64,000 nt of DNA from Amycolatopsis sp. CA-128772 (GTDB taxonomy: Bacteria; Actinomycetota; Actinomycetes; Mycobacteriales; Pseudonocardiaceae), in NCBI RefSeq assembly GCF_002904295.1, contig NZ_PPHG01000027.1, forward strand, positions 77,953 to 141,952. The letters are read 5' to 3'. Made by a program: the position numbers and the translations under genes. The notes below the pieces were generated by a model, which ran no database searches, was not told where the DNA came from, and worked only from the letters and a program-made list of their open reading frames with translations. This document shows positions 53,240 to 62,574 of the stretch, piece by piece. Within the stretch, counting starts at the first letter, position 1. Each line of letters opens with the position of its first letter.

Positions 53240-53280
53240 TGTCCGGGTGGCCGGCCCGGCAGCTCCGGCCACCCGGCCGT

Positions 53281-53802
53281 TCAGCGGGCGACCAGGGGGA
53301 TGTCCCAGGTGAGGCGGACCTCGCACCCGACCGGCAGTTCGGCCCACGTCCGGGCGGCTTCGGTCATCAGGCGGTCCAGTTCGGCGAGGTCCAGTCCGGC
53401 CGCCGGCGTCTCTGCGAGCTCGGGATGCTCCTCGATGATCTTAGCCCGCGCCTGCTCCGGTGACCGGCCCGCTTCGAGCGGGAGCACGCCTTCGACCGCG
53501 CCGACGAGGTCTTCGGCCACCTGGATCCGGGCCATCACGGATTGCTTGAGCGAAGCCGATCGTTTTGCCGCCGCAGCTTCGTCGCCGTCGAGCACACTCA
53601 TGCCGCGAAAAAGTGCGCCACGGGCGATCGAGCCCCAATAGCCCCAATCGAGGCCGAGCTGTCGCTCGATCAGGAAATGGGAGAACTCGTGGGGTACCCG
53701 ATGCGGGTGATCGCTGCCGAAAGCCAGGACGCGAGTGCCGTCGGATAGCTGTGCGGTCGATCGGTGACCGCCGGTTTCGGTTTTCTGCAACGAGATCTGC
53801 AC
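53281..53802 (-). CDS. Uncharacterised protein with an HExxH motif
   Basis: 173 residues from a GTG at 53802 (AGGAGG, 5-base gap). It contains HRVPHEFSHFLIERQLGLDW; HEFSH fits the zinc-protease HExxH pattern, followed by Glu. The fold is otherwise unrecognised: an N-terminal beta part and a long helical part (AAKRSASLKQSVMARIQVAE). Similar actinobacterial proteins are annotated as unknown. It might be a protease, for instance one that trims the RiPP leader, but the context is weak and the motif may be incidental. Confidence 0.6.
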   Translation of the reverse strand: MQISLQKTETGGHRSTAQLSDGTRVLAFGSDHPHRVPHEFSHFLIERQLGLDWGYWGSIARGALFRGMSVLDGDEAAAAKRSASLKQSVMARIQVAEDLVGAVEGVLPLEAGRSPEQARAKIIEEHPELAETPAAGLDLAELDRLMTEAARTWAELPVGCEVRLTWDIPLVAR

Positions 53803-53953
53803 GGGTACCTCCTGCTCAAAGACTTCGGATCGCTGCGAGCGTAACGGGGCTCTGGTGGCGTGTACGCCGCTTTGGCGGCTATTCGCCACCCGCTTGTGAA
53901 GTCATTGCCGATGGCGTCGAATGGCTGAATCATCGACGACCGGGAGGGGCTCC

Positions 53954-55084
53954 ATGACGAATCCGGATATTACGAGAATGCGCCGCTCCGCACTGATGGC
54001 GGTGGTGAGCCGGGATCGACGTCGCCTCGCGGCCATGTTCGGTTTTATCCTTTTCCTGCACCTGCTGGGCTTCGGACTGATGCTGCTGGTAGCCCGTGGC
54101 GGCCCGGTGAACGCCGCCCACGGGTTCGGTGTCGGCGTCGGCCTCACCGCGTACGTGCTGGGCATGCGGCACGCCTTCGACGCCGATCACATCGTCGCCA
54201 TCGACAACACCACCCGGAAACTGCTCGGAGAGGGCAGGCGACCGGTCTCGGTGGGCTTCTGGTTCTCCCTCGGCCATTCGACGGTCGTGCTTCTGCTTTG
54301 CCTGGCGCTCGGCCTGGGTGTCCGGGCGATCGCGGGTGGCGTGGTCGACGAGTCGTCCAGCCTGCACCAGGCCACCGGGATCTGGGGGTCGCTGGTCTCG
54401 GGCCTGTTCCTCTTGCTGATCGGCATCCTCAACGCGCGAGCGTTCGCCGGGATCTTCAAGGTTGCCCGCCGTGCCCGCAACGGTGACTACGACAGCGACG
54501 AGCTGGACCACCAGCTGCGGTCGCGCGGGTTTCTGGCCCGGATACTCGGCAAACTGACCAAGTCGGTGCGCAAGGAATGGCACATGCACCCGATCGGTCT
54601 CCTTTTCGGCCTCGGCTTCGATACCGCCACCGAAATCTCGCTCCTGATCCTGTCCAGCAGTGCCGCGGCCTTCGACCTGCCCTGGTACGCCTACCTCGCG
54701 CTGCCATTCCTCTTCGCTGCGGGCATGAGCCTGCTCGACACCATCGACGGCACCGTCATGATGGCAGCGTACGAGTGGGCGTTGCTCAGCCCTGCTCGCA
54801 GGATCTACTACAACCTGGTCATCACCGGGATTTCGGTCGCCACCGCTCTCATCGTCGGTGGCGTCGGACTGGGCCGCCTCCTCGGTGAGCAACTCGGCGT
54901 AACCTCGGGACCACTCGCGTGGGCCGGGCAGATCGACTTCGAGTACGTCGGTTACGGCATCGTCGCCCTGTTCCTGACGACGTGGATCGTGAGTGCGGCG
55001 GTGTGGCGGTTCGGCCGCATCGAAGAGCGCTTGCAGCCACGTCACGTCACCTCGAAGCCGGCTCGAGCTGTTGCGGGCTCCTGA
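53954..55084 (+). CDS. NiCoT-family nickel/cobalt permease
   Basis: 376 residues from the ATG at 53954 (GGGAGGGG). The family signature RHAFDADHI is in TM2 and LGFDTATEI in the second half; about eight membrane segments. Brings Ni2+ or Co2+ into the cell for urease, hydrogenase or B12. None of those genes is in the window. No riboswitch is seen upstream. Confidence 0.9.
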   Translation: MTNPDITRMRRSALMAVVSRDRRRLAAMFGFILFLHLLGFGLMLLVARGGPVNAAHGFGVGVGLTAYVLGMRHAFDADHIVAIDNTTRKLLGEGRRPVSVGFWFSLGHSTVVLLLCLALGLGVRAIAGGVVDESSSLHQATGIWGSLVSGLFLLLIGILNARAFAGIFKVARRARNGDYDSDELDHQLRSRGFLARILGKLTKSVRKEWHMHPIGLLFGLGFDTATEISLLILSSSAAAFDLPWYAYLALPFLFAAGMSLLDTIDGTVMMAAYEWALLSPARRIYYNLVITGISVATALIVGGVGLGRLLGEQLGVTSGPLAWAGQIDFEYVGYGIVALFLTTWIVSAAVWRFGRIEERLQPRHVTSKPARAVAGS

Positions 55085-56006
55085 CCCGGTCTATTTGAGC
55101 GGTGGTGACCCAGTACCTCGTGAGCCGCCACCACCAATATCCTCGAGGTACTCCCACCGAACCGCCCGCGGCGGCCCCCGCTGATCGACATAGTGCGGTC
55201 ATCGCGGCGGCCTACCAGCGAGACCAGGGACGCGCCGACCTTGAGCTGGTACCAGGTGGTCGACCGCGGCGTCCGGCGCGGCCGCCTCCCGGCGCCGTAC
55301 CCGGCGGTGGCGGACAAGGGCTGCGCCAGCCTGCTGAAGAAGACGCTGGTGGGCTCGGACGGCCTGCCGAACATCACGGACATCGATGAGGGTGTCGATG
55401 TCGGCAAAGGTCGCGGTGCTCTCCAGCGAGAGTAGAAGTCCGCGCGGACGCCGATGACAATCTCGGCAGTGCCGAAGGGGCCCGGGGGACAGTGTCTCGG
55501 GAAAGGCTGTCCGCCTGTCTTCTGACCACTGTGCCGATGACTCGTGAATGACACTGGTCCGGAAGCAGGTGCTTCCCCCTCGTGACCGCATCTCACGCAC
55601 TCACGAGGAGATGTCGCCGATCTCGATCCTGCATGGCCGACCATCCGGCAGCTGCATACTCTCGCGCGCACCGGCTGCAAGAATGGCTCGTTCGGCCCGA
55701 ATGGCTGGCGCAGGACAGCAGCGTGTGGCCGCACGGTCGCCAAGATATGAACGCAGCGCCGAGCGGGTGCGTGGGGTGTGCGAAGCTGGTCCAGGATCGA
55801 AGGATCAGCCCCCTCCCCATCCGGAGAGCTGTGGCCTCGGACAGCGTCCGCTGCGTATGGTTACTCGCGGCATGGGCGGCCTGGTAGTCAAGGGAATGCT
55901 GCTGCATGCCGCTTGTGGTCGCGTCGGCTGTGGCGAGATCGCCATCGCCACCCTCGGTGTGGTGGTCCTGTCACCTGGTGTACACCTATGAATCACCGTG
56001 ACGCCA
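55085..56006. other. Long region without an intact gene
   Basis: About 920 bases. A minus-strand stretch (55430-55550) reads IVIGVRADFYSR in one frame and STATFADIDTLIDVRDVRQA in another, as a decayed gene would, perhaps from a STAND-type protein. No complete gene or RNA is recognisable. Confidence 0.4.
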
Positions 56007-56822
56007 CTAGGCGGCTTTTCGTCCGACGGCAAGAATATGCGTGGATGAGCTGATGTTCTCTGCCATTGAACCGATATGGTAGGCGACTTCCCCCCATTGG
56101 CTGACCACGTCGCGCGGTGCCTTGGCAAGGTTGAGCTGACCCATGCTCGGAGCGGGGCCATCCATTCCGAATATACGGGCATCGCCGATTCCGCTGAGTT
56201 TCAATTCTTCTGCAGCCTGCTCTGGCGTTGAATAGTAGTGAACTCGCATCGCGTCCGGTATATGTTCGTCGGTGAAAACTCCGGTGGACAGAAAAGATTT
56301 CCAGTCGAAGATTCGTGCAATTACTGGTGCGGCTTCGAGCACCCAGCGCAACCCTCCAACTCGGGTGAAAAACTGGGCAACTACTGGTGCTCCTGGTTTT
56401 AGGGCGCGCAGTGTCTCGCGCAGAGTGGTCAATCGATCCGCCTGTTCTTTCAGGCAGTAGAGCGGGCCCATGATCAGAGCTGCGTCGGCAGTTGAATCTG
56501 TCCATGGCAATTGTCTGGCGTCGGCTACGGCAATAGAGTTCAGTGGAAATCTTGCTGTCGAGTTTCGTTGCTGTGCGTCGGCAACAAGTTCGGGAGTGAT
56601 GTCACAGAGATCCACCCGATAGCCTGATTCGGCAAGTTGAAAAGCGTGCCGACCATTGCCGCCGCCAACGTCGATGACTTGGGCGGGTTGGCGCGGGAAG
56701 TACCTTGATAGAACTTTGGAGAGGACGTAGTCTTCAAGTCGAGCCGATTTGTCAAACCTGGACCATTGCTCGGCACTATTCCTTGTGTAAAAGTCGACTA
56801 GCTCGGTGTTGTCGGCAGTCAT
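56007..56822 (-). CDS. SAM-dependent methyltransferase (class I)
   Basis: 271 residues from the ATG at 56822 (AGGAG, 5-6 base gap). Rossmann-type motifs: QVIDVGGGNGRHAFQLAESG (motif I), YRVDLCDITPELVADA (motif II), AVADARQLPW and AALIMGPLYCLKEQADRLTT. The substrate is unknown; small-molecule targets are usual for this group. Its codon use is visibly more AT-rich than that of its neighbours, suggesting recent arrival. Flanked by gene-free and decayed DNA on both sides. Confidence 0.85.
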   Translation of the reverse strand: MTADNTELVDFYTRNSAEQWSRFDKSARLEDYVLSKVLSRYFPRQPAQVIDVGGGNGRHAFQLAESGYRVDLCDITPELVADAQQRNSTARFPLNSIAVADARQLPWTDSTADAALIMGPLYCLKEQADRLTTLRETLRALKPGAPVVAQFFTRVGGLRWVLEAAPVIARIFDWKSFLSTGVFTDEHIPDAMRVHYYSTPEQAAEELKLSGIGDARIFGMDGPAPSMGQLNLAKAPRDVVSQWGEVAYHIGSMAENISSSTHILAVGRKAA

Positions 56823-57482
56823 CTTGATCTCCTGACTTTTGAGCAAGCGTGATGCCATGATCGACTCGACAAGTCGAGGCTAAAATCATGCAAGCTTGCC
56901 GTCAACCTTGTGGCGAAGGATCGCCACAAGGTTGACGTTTGAGGGACTGCATGATCTCATTTTACCGTGATTTGGCGCTGACGCTCGTGTCGTGATGCGA
57001 TAATCTTCCTGGATCCAAGGTGAATTCGGTCGCGTGAGTCGCGCGCAGGTTGGCGGATGGCCGATCGCGACAAGGACATGGAAATCCCGCTCTTCGGCGC
57101 CGACTCGCGGTAGGCGCCGAAGGCCGAACAGGTGAGGCGATCGTCGCCGGGGGCGCCGGTACCGCGACCGCGCTGATGAGCCTGGTCCGCCGCTGCCACG
57201 CCGAGGACCGGTCGCGGCGGATCGCCGTCTCGGCGCCCGCCCGGCGGAAGGTGGCCCTGCTCTGCCTTGAGGCGGTTCCTCCCGCTGCGGCCGGCCGGGT
57301 CTGAGGATGCCCGGCCGGCGATGCTTCCGGCTCGGGGCGGTGACCCGCCGTCCCGGCGGACGACCGTCGCCGCCCTCACCGGAGTCAAATTCCTCTCGTC
57401 GTCCGGCCTGTCCACCCAGCAGATCTTCGGCGACGCCGCCTGTGCTGCCGACGTCGCCTCGTTGGCAAGCAGACGCTGCGGG
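56823..57482. other. Decayed region with possible STAS remnant
   Basis: About 660 bases. A 13-base inverted pair (AACCTTGTGGCGA/TCGCCACAAGGTT) at 56905-56936 lies 70 bases upstream of the methyltransferase. A plus-strand frame near 57365-57420 reads TVAALTGVKFLSSSGLSTQQ, which recalls the serine strand of a STAS domain, but nothing complete remains. Confidence 0.4.
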
Positions 57483-57782
57483 GTTCCGGTTCACCGTCTC
57501 AGCCCTCCTCCTCACTCATGTCGGGATCCCAGCGAGGACCGCCCTCGCTTCCGCGCATATGTGCGACACCCTGCTGTTGAGCAGCGTCTCGCCGGTCTCG
57601 TCGTTCATCTTGTAGAGGGGCTTGCCACAGTCGGGCTTGCCACAGCGGAACGCCGTGCCGTAGAGCTGGCGGACGGTCGCCAGGACAGGCTTCCTGTGCA
57701 CGATCGGCTTGCGCTTCCCTTTTTGTCGAATCAGAGTCTGGCGCGGCGATGTCACCCGGATGCGCATGGGTGACGCCCGCAC
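57483..57782 (-). pseudogene. HNH-like zinc protein fragment, frameshifted
   Basis: The minus strand reads LATVRQLYGTAFRCGKPDCG, KPLYKMNDETGETLLNSRVS and HICAEA, the start of an actinobacterial HNH-like family with CxxxxC and H-I-C motifs. Near 57530 one base is gained or lost, after which another frame gives GGPRWDPDMSEEE, the next family motif, then a stop. The rest of the domain is gone. Non-functional. Confidence 0.65.
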
Positions 57783-58009
57783 CCCATGCGTAACTCTATG
57801 TGTTGAAAAGTTGCTTTAATGGGTGGATCGATAGGTTCGATGGCGACGCGCGCGCACTGCTTGTACAACTCGACCGAGTTATCGGTTAGGCTTTTACTAG
57901 ATGGCTCTCCGCACGGTCTGCGCAGCTCATAGACCTTACGTAGGGTTGTCGCAAGATCAGGTTCAGTGGCAAGGAACTCGAAAAGCATCCCCTTTGCGGG
58001 CCCTGCCAA
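57752..58009 (-). CDS. Possible small protein, unknown
   Basis: An 85-residue frame (MLFEFLATEPDLATTLRKVY; NSVELYKQCARVAIEPIDPP) with more AT-rich, protein-like composition than random frames here. No family and no firm ribosome site; it may be a gene fragment. It overlaps the HNH-like remnant slightly. Confidence 0.3.
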   Translation of the reverse strand: MAGPAKGMLFEFLATEPDLATTLRKVYELRRPCGEPSSKSLTDNSVELYKQCARVAIEPIDPPIKATFQHIELRMGCGRHPCASG

Positions 58010-58033
58010 TGAACACGTTAGGTAACCGATCGG

Positions 58034-59180
58034 GTGAACGGTTCAGCCGGACTGACCGAGGCTACGCGCGAACGGTGTAAGGGGCGTGCGAGCGTTCCGG
58101 TCGAGACCCGACCGGACATCGGCGGCGAGATGCTGAACCGCCGGTTGCTCGCCGGTACGGGGCGGGGACGAATGATCGACGACGGCAATAGCGCCAGACC
58201 GGCGCAGGCCAGCGATGGAAAGGCAGCTCGGCAGGGATCGGCAGGTCCGGCCGGCTACGACGCAAACCTGACCAGCTTTATCGGTCGTACGGACTTGATC
58301 AGCGAAGCCACGGCCTTGCTGGATGACGCCCGCCTGCTGACACTGTTCGGCTTCGGAGGAGTCGGGAAAACCCGGCTCTTGGTGCGCCTGGCTACCGTAC
58401 TCGCCGCGACCGACGACTATCCCGACGGAATCTGGGTCGTTCAGCTGCTCGACGTATCCGCGCAGGACGACGACTTGGTGGCAGCCGCCTGCGCGGACCA
58501 GCTCGGCATCCTCGACAACGCCGACGGACCACCGCTGGACAGGTTGACCGAGTTTCTTGCCCCGCGTCGTGCTCTGCCGATGCTGGACAACTGCGAACAC
58601 CTCGTCGGTGACGAACCCAGGTCGGGGCCGGTTGCGCGGCTGCTGGCCACGCTGCTCCGGAAGGCGCCGTACCTGACGGTGGTGGCGACCAGCCGAGCCC
58701 GGGTCGGTGTCTCCGGCGAACATGTCCTGAGGATTCATCCACTTCCCCCGGACGACGCATTGCGCCTGCTGCGAGACCGGGCGCAGGCCGCCGGTACCCC
58801 CATCGCGGAGGAGGAGCTGCCGCTGGCCGCTCGGCTGTACGAGATCACCGATGGTCTGCCCCGAGCTATCGAGTTGGTTGCAGTCAATCTCGAGGTCGAT
58901 GCGACGCTGCAGGAGATGGTAGCCGACCCCACGTTGATCCGGCGGCTCCCCGGTCCATCCGAACAACAGAACCACCGCACGATGGATGCGGTCATCCAGT
59001 GGTCCTTCGACCAGCTGGGCGAACGTCAGCAACGCACGCTGGAGCTGGTGTCGGTATTCGAAGGAGGCTTCGACCTCGAGGCCGCAACGGCGGTGTGTAC
59101 GGACAATGGAATCAACGAGTCCGACGTCCACGGCCTGCTGACGTTCCTTAACGAGAAATCGCTCCTGCTGAACGAGCTGC
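58034..59180 (+). pseudogene. NB-ARC ATPase regulator, C-terminally truncated
   Basis: About 380 residues: GYDANLTSFIGRTDLISEAT, Walker A LFGFGGVGKTRLLVRLA, a degenerate Walker B ALPMLDNCEHLVGDE, then VVATSRARVGVSGEHVLRIH and WSFDQLGERQQRTLELVSVF. This is the ATPase part of actinobacterial LuxR/AfsR-type STAND regulators, which normally continue with TPRs and often a DNA-binding domain. Here it stops at NEKSLLLNEL and meets an XRE fragment on the other strand near 59182. The start is uncertain (58034 or ATG 58172). Confidence 0.75.
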
Positions 59181-59184
59181 CAGA

Positions 59185-59281
59185 GGTAGGTCTTGCTGTA
59201 GTGGGTCCTGGCCGCCATCGCCGACAGGCTGACACCGGCGGCGCCGCGCGCCGCCCGCATCCGTTCGCCCAGTTCGCTCAT
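59185..59281 (-). pseudogene. XRE helix-turn-helix N-terminal fragment
   Basis: On the minus strand MSELGERMRAARGAAGVSLS and AMAARTHYSKTYL form the first helices of an XRE-type DNA-binding domain of the kind that starts actinobacterial NB-ARC or regulator genes. It breaks off within the recognition helix at the junction with the truncated NB-ARC gene. Confidence 0.7.
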
Positions 59282-59367
59282 CGCTCCGCCTCGATACTGC
59301 ACTCCACGCGCCGACCGACGCATCACTTTCCGTGACGTGTACCTTACCGGACTGGTGCGCGGCCAGA

Positions 59368-59604
59368 TCAGCCGTAAAGCCAGGTCATCGACGTTGCCAG
59401 GCACTCGGCGGCGATCCCCGCCCCGGCAGCGGACAGCATCGCCGCGCCGCGGACGACCAGCGCGGCGTCCGCCGGAGCCCTCGCGAGCAACTGGTCGATC
59501 ACGGTCTCGGCATCAGCGCCAACGTCGGCGGGATCGATGACGAGCGTCAAGGCGGGATCGTCAAGGTAGGGCCGCGCGCGGGTCGATGGGCGGGGGCAGG
59601 TCAT
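59368..59604 (-). CDS. Small hypothetical protein
   Basis: 78 residues, ATG after GGAAAG. Reads DDPALTLVIDPADVGADAET, VIDQLLARAPADAALVV and AAECLATSMTWLYG; an alpha/beta composition without a known family. It lies 21 bases downstream of the LuxR-type gene in the same direction. Confidence 0.5.
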   Translation of the reverse strand: MTCPRPSTRARPYLDDPALTLVIDPADVGADAETVIDQLLARAPADAALVVRGAAMLSAAGAGIAAECLATSMTWLYG

Positions 59605-59625
59605 CGTCGTCTTTCCGACGTCGGA

Positions 59626-59955
59626 TTACGGCCGGCAGCTCGTCTGGCGGTCGGCGTAATCGCGGTGTCGCCGCTGCGGCACAGTCGGCTGGCTGGGGGG
59701 TGAGGACCTCCGCGGGATCGCTTGTGTCTGCGGCAAGTGCGGCATCTGGCAGTGAAAGATGCCGGTCTCGTAGGCGATGGCGACGGCGTGCGCGCGGTTG
59801 CGGGCTCCCAGCTTGGCGAAGATGTTCTTCATGTGGGTGCGGATGGTTTCGGGCGAGCGGAACTGTTTGAATCCGATCTGGATGTTGTTCAGACCCAGTG
59901 CGGCGTCACGGAGGACTTCTCGTTCGATGGCGGTCAGTTCGGTCGTGCGGGACAT
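59626..59955 (-). CDS. LuxR-type HTH protein, stand-alone
   Basis: 109 residues, ATG after GGAGG (7-base gap). The N-terminal 65 residues are a GerE/LuxR DNA-binding domain (LTAIEREVLRDAALGLNNIQ; SPETIRTHMKNIFAKLGARN; RAHAVAIAYETGI). No receiver domain; the C-terminal 40 residues are Pro/Arg-rich. A small orphan regulator, or the surviving end of a larger one. Confidence 0.8.
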   Translation of the reverse strand: MSRTTELTAIEREVLRDAALGLNNIQIGFKQFRSPETIRTHMKNIFAKLGARNRAHAVAIAYETGIFHCQMPHLPQTQAIPRRSSPPSQPTVPQRRHRDYADRQTSCRP

Positions 59956-60198
59956 GCTCAGACCTCCGCGGATCTGTCGGCGAAGTGGGGGCCGGCCGAG
60001 CAGCGCGGCGCGAACGCTGCCCCGGCCGGTCCCGACCCGGGGTTCGGCGTGAGCCCGGGGAAAAGCGCACCGAACTTGGGACCCGGTTCATTCGGGTGGC
60101 CTACTGCGAGGCGGTGTGCAGACAGCGCGGGACGTCCACGCTTCGACACGACACCGATCGAGGCCGTCGTGTCGCGTCCTGGCGGGTGAGGACGTGGG

Positions 60199-61182
60199 TT
60201 ACCGGCGGGCCGCGCCGACCCGGGCTGCGGTCGCGTCCAGCTCGGTCTCGACGTCGTCGGCGCGGGCGTGGTGCTGGAACAGCAGTCCGACGGTGGCCGC
60301 GCCCGGCGAGCCGTGGGCGTGGGCCAGGGCGCAGGCGGTGAGGTGGCGGTCGCCGCGGCGCATGGCGCTGGCCGCGATCAGCGTGGCCAACCGGGCCCGG
60401 ATGTCGGGCTCGGTGCTGCCGCGGTAGAGGGCCATCCACAGCTGCTCGACCCGCTGCGGATCGAGATCGACCGGCGGCAGGAGCAGCGGCCCGTAGGTGG
60501 CGTTGTCGGCCAGCGCGGTGGCGACGGCAAAGGCCGCGACGTCGTCGATGAATTCGCCGCGGCTGGCCTGGGTGATGGCGTGGTCGACAGTCCGGCTGCC
60601 TTCGTCGCCGCGGTGCACCAGGAACGGCACGACGAGGCGGTCGAAGCGTCCGAGGCCTGCCGGAAGGGTTTCGCCGTGCTCGGTGAAAGCCAGACCCCAG
60701 GTCGGGGTGGGTGCGTCGCCGCCGAGCTGGACCGGCTGGGCGAAGTCGAGCTCGGCGCGGGCCGCGATGACGATGCCCAGATGGTGAGGGCGGCGGTAGT
60801 CGCGCCAGAGAGCGCCAGGCATGGTGTGCGGCGCCCAGTAGCGGCCGATGACGGTGTGCTCAGCCGGGCGGCGCAGGGTGGCCTCGAGTGCGGCAATCGC
60901 GGCCCGCAGCGGAAGCTATTTCCGGGGGCGCTCCTCGGCGATCATGACGACGACCACGTCGGAGTCGTGGTCAGCCGGTAACGCGCGCCGCACGTGCTCG
61001 GCGATTTCGCTCGTGGTCATGCCTCGTACGCGGGAGGCGGGAAACGCCGCTCCGAGAGGCGAGACGAGCTGCCCGCGCGTGGTGCGGTGCGCGCGGGCGG
61101 GCAACGTGATGACGTGCAGGGTGTCGGTGGCGGTGTCGGGCAGCGATCCGATCAGTTCACCCGGGGTCAGGTACTGGGCCAC
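60199..61182 (-). pseudogene. DUF4192-like protein (copy 3) with in-frame TAG
   Basis: The GTG at 61182 (AAGGAG) starts AQYLTPGELIGSLPDTATDT and runs to MIAEERPRK, where TAG (60916-60918) stops it. The same frame continues LPLRAAIAALEATLRRPAEH, YWAPHTMPGALWRDYRRPHH and EFIDDVAAFAVATALADNAT to a TAA at 60199; the C-terminal helical part resembles DUF4192 proteins. The restored length is 327 residues, close to the intact copy at 25520 (347). A CAG-to-TAG change is the simplest cause. An ATG at 60822 could restart translation, but no ribosome site is evident. Confidence 0.65.
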
Positions 61183-61354
61183 GGTCGGTGCTCCTTGGCT
61201 GAGCTCCCCGGCGTGTGGGCCGGAGGAGGCGGTGGCGGCTCAGGGAGGCGTGAGCCGCCACCGCCCGAGCGCGCGCCCGACGGCGGCCCGGTGGTGCTCG
61301 GGTAGGGACGAGATCCCCATCCGGTCCGGGTCGCCGTCGGGGTGCGCGCTAGCG

Positions 61355-61545
61355 TCAGTCGGCCGCACCCTCCAGCGCCGCCGGTCCGCCGTCTGCCTCC
61401 CCGGTCTCGTCGAACACCGCGGTGATGTCGTCGACGCACGTGATCAAGCGGGCGGTGCCATCCTGAACAGCCCGCGGTAGGTGAACCGGACCAGCACATC
61501 CGCCAGCTGCGCCTCGCGCAGAGCCGAGAGCCCGGCCCGGCTCAT
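61355..61545 (-). pseudogene. Small protein gene with probable frameshift
   Basis: The ATG at 61545 overlaps the stop of the upstream gene (ATGA). It encodes SALREAQLADVLVRFTYRGL, then ends after 33 residues; another frame from the same point continues QDGTARLITCVDDITAVFDE to TGA at 61355. One missing base near 61463 explains both. Full product about 64 residues, unknown family. Confidence 0.45.
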
Positions 61546-61829
61546 CGCGGCAGCTCCGGCCCGGCAGGGCGCCGCTGCGCAGCACGTCGTACTTCGGCCT
61601 GGTCGAAGCGCCGGCGGAACAGGTCGGTGCCCTCGGTGCCTTCCACCCGGATCCGGTCGAACAGCTTCACCCGCGGTGCGTTGCGGCCGCCCGGGTTGCA
61701 CTCGGTCGCATCGGGCTCACCGAGCAGCTCGGTGATCATCGCGCGGCTCCACCCGCGCTCCCGCAACTCGGCTACGCCCACGTACGGGCCGCAGCCGGGG
61801 ATCCCGATCGCACTCCACCGCGCATTCAT
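61542..61829 (-). CDS. Hypothetical protein of mobile-element type
   Basis: 95 residues from the ATG at 61829 (AGGAAG). YVGVAELRERGWSRAMITEL and LLGEPDATECNPGGR suggest a small winged-helix-like fold of the sort found near actinobacterial element genes. Coupled to the next gene (ATGA). No defined role. Confidence 0.65.
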   Translation of the reverse strand: MNARWSAIGIPGCGPYVGVAELRERGWSRAMITELLGEPDATECNPGGRNAPRVKLFDRIRVEGTEGTDLFRRRFDQAEVRRAAQRRPAGPELPR

Positions 61830-62130
61830 CGCTGTCCACTTCCTCGTGCCTGGTGATTGACAGGCCAAGACACAACCGCACCACCAGGGCGGCGTCGACC
61901 CGAAACACGAATGCACGGCTTGACCCTCGGTTCACCCGATCCGGGCACGCCGGCGGTGGGCAGCACGGGTCGTGGACGGTCGAGGTGCTCGGGCGGCGTG
62001 CTCGCCGACCGTCATGCCCGCCGGGGCTCCCGGACTCGAGGTCGGGCGATCCGGTTCGTTGAGCGCTGACAACCCGGGGGACGCGGCAAGGTGCGCTCTG
62101 GTGTCGGTCCCGGCGGATACCCTGGCGGCC

Positions 62131-62373
62131 ATGGACGTGACCGCGGTGTCGGCACCCGAGCCGGAACCACCGGGCACCGGGCGGATCGCGGACCTCGTCG
62201 CGGCATACACGCCCTTGAGCCCGCTTGGGAAGCAGCAGCTACGCGGCAACTGTCCGTTCTGCCGGTCGCCGATGTTCCGTGTCCGGCCCCGCCACAACAC
62301 GTTCCACTGCTTCAGCTGCGGTGCCGGGGGCGACGCCCGGATGTTCGCGGCTAAGATCGGCCATCAGCCCTGA
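62131..62373 (+). CDS. Stand-alone CHC2 zinc-finger protein (DnaG-type)
   Basis: 80 residues from the ATG at 62131; longer starts exist. IADLVAAYTPLSPLGKQQLR and CPFCRSPMFRVRP with FHCFSCGAGGDARMFAA give the CxxC...CxxC pattern of the DnaG primase zinc domain. No primase domain is attached. Such orphans are common in actinobacteria; it may bind DNA or be a fragment. Confidence 0.75.
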   Translation: MDVTAVSAPEPEPPGTGRIADLVAAYTPLSPLGKQQLRGNCPFCRSPMFRVRPRHNTFHCFSCGAGGDARMFAAKIGHQP

Positions 62374-62574
62374 CCGCGGACACTGGCTCCGGGGCGGCAT
62401 CGGCAGCCTGTTCCTCGACGTGGCTGGCCCGGGAAAGTGCACAGCCCCGGCGGCATGACCGGTAGGTCAGGGGCGCATCCGGGGCTATCCGAGAACGACT
62501 GTAGCAAGTCAGCCGAGGGCACCGCCGCCGCTATGCGTCCGGCGGGGTGCCGTCGTCGTGCTGGGGCCTTCGGC

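Noticed and set aside
31412..60918. Genome-wide recoding of UAG as an amino acid
   Set aside because: Several apparently normal genes in the same window end in TAG (27430, 31042, 32313, 33193, 34425); nonsense mutation is simpler. Kept only as a lower-scored finding.
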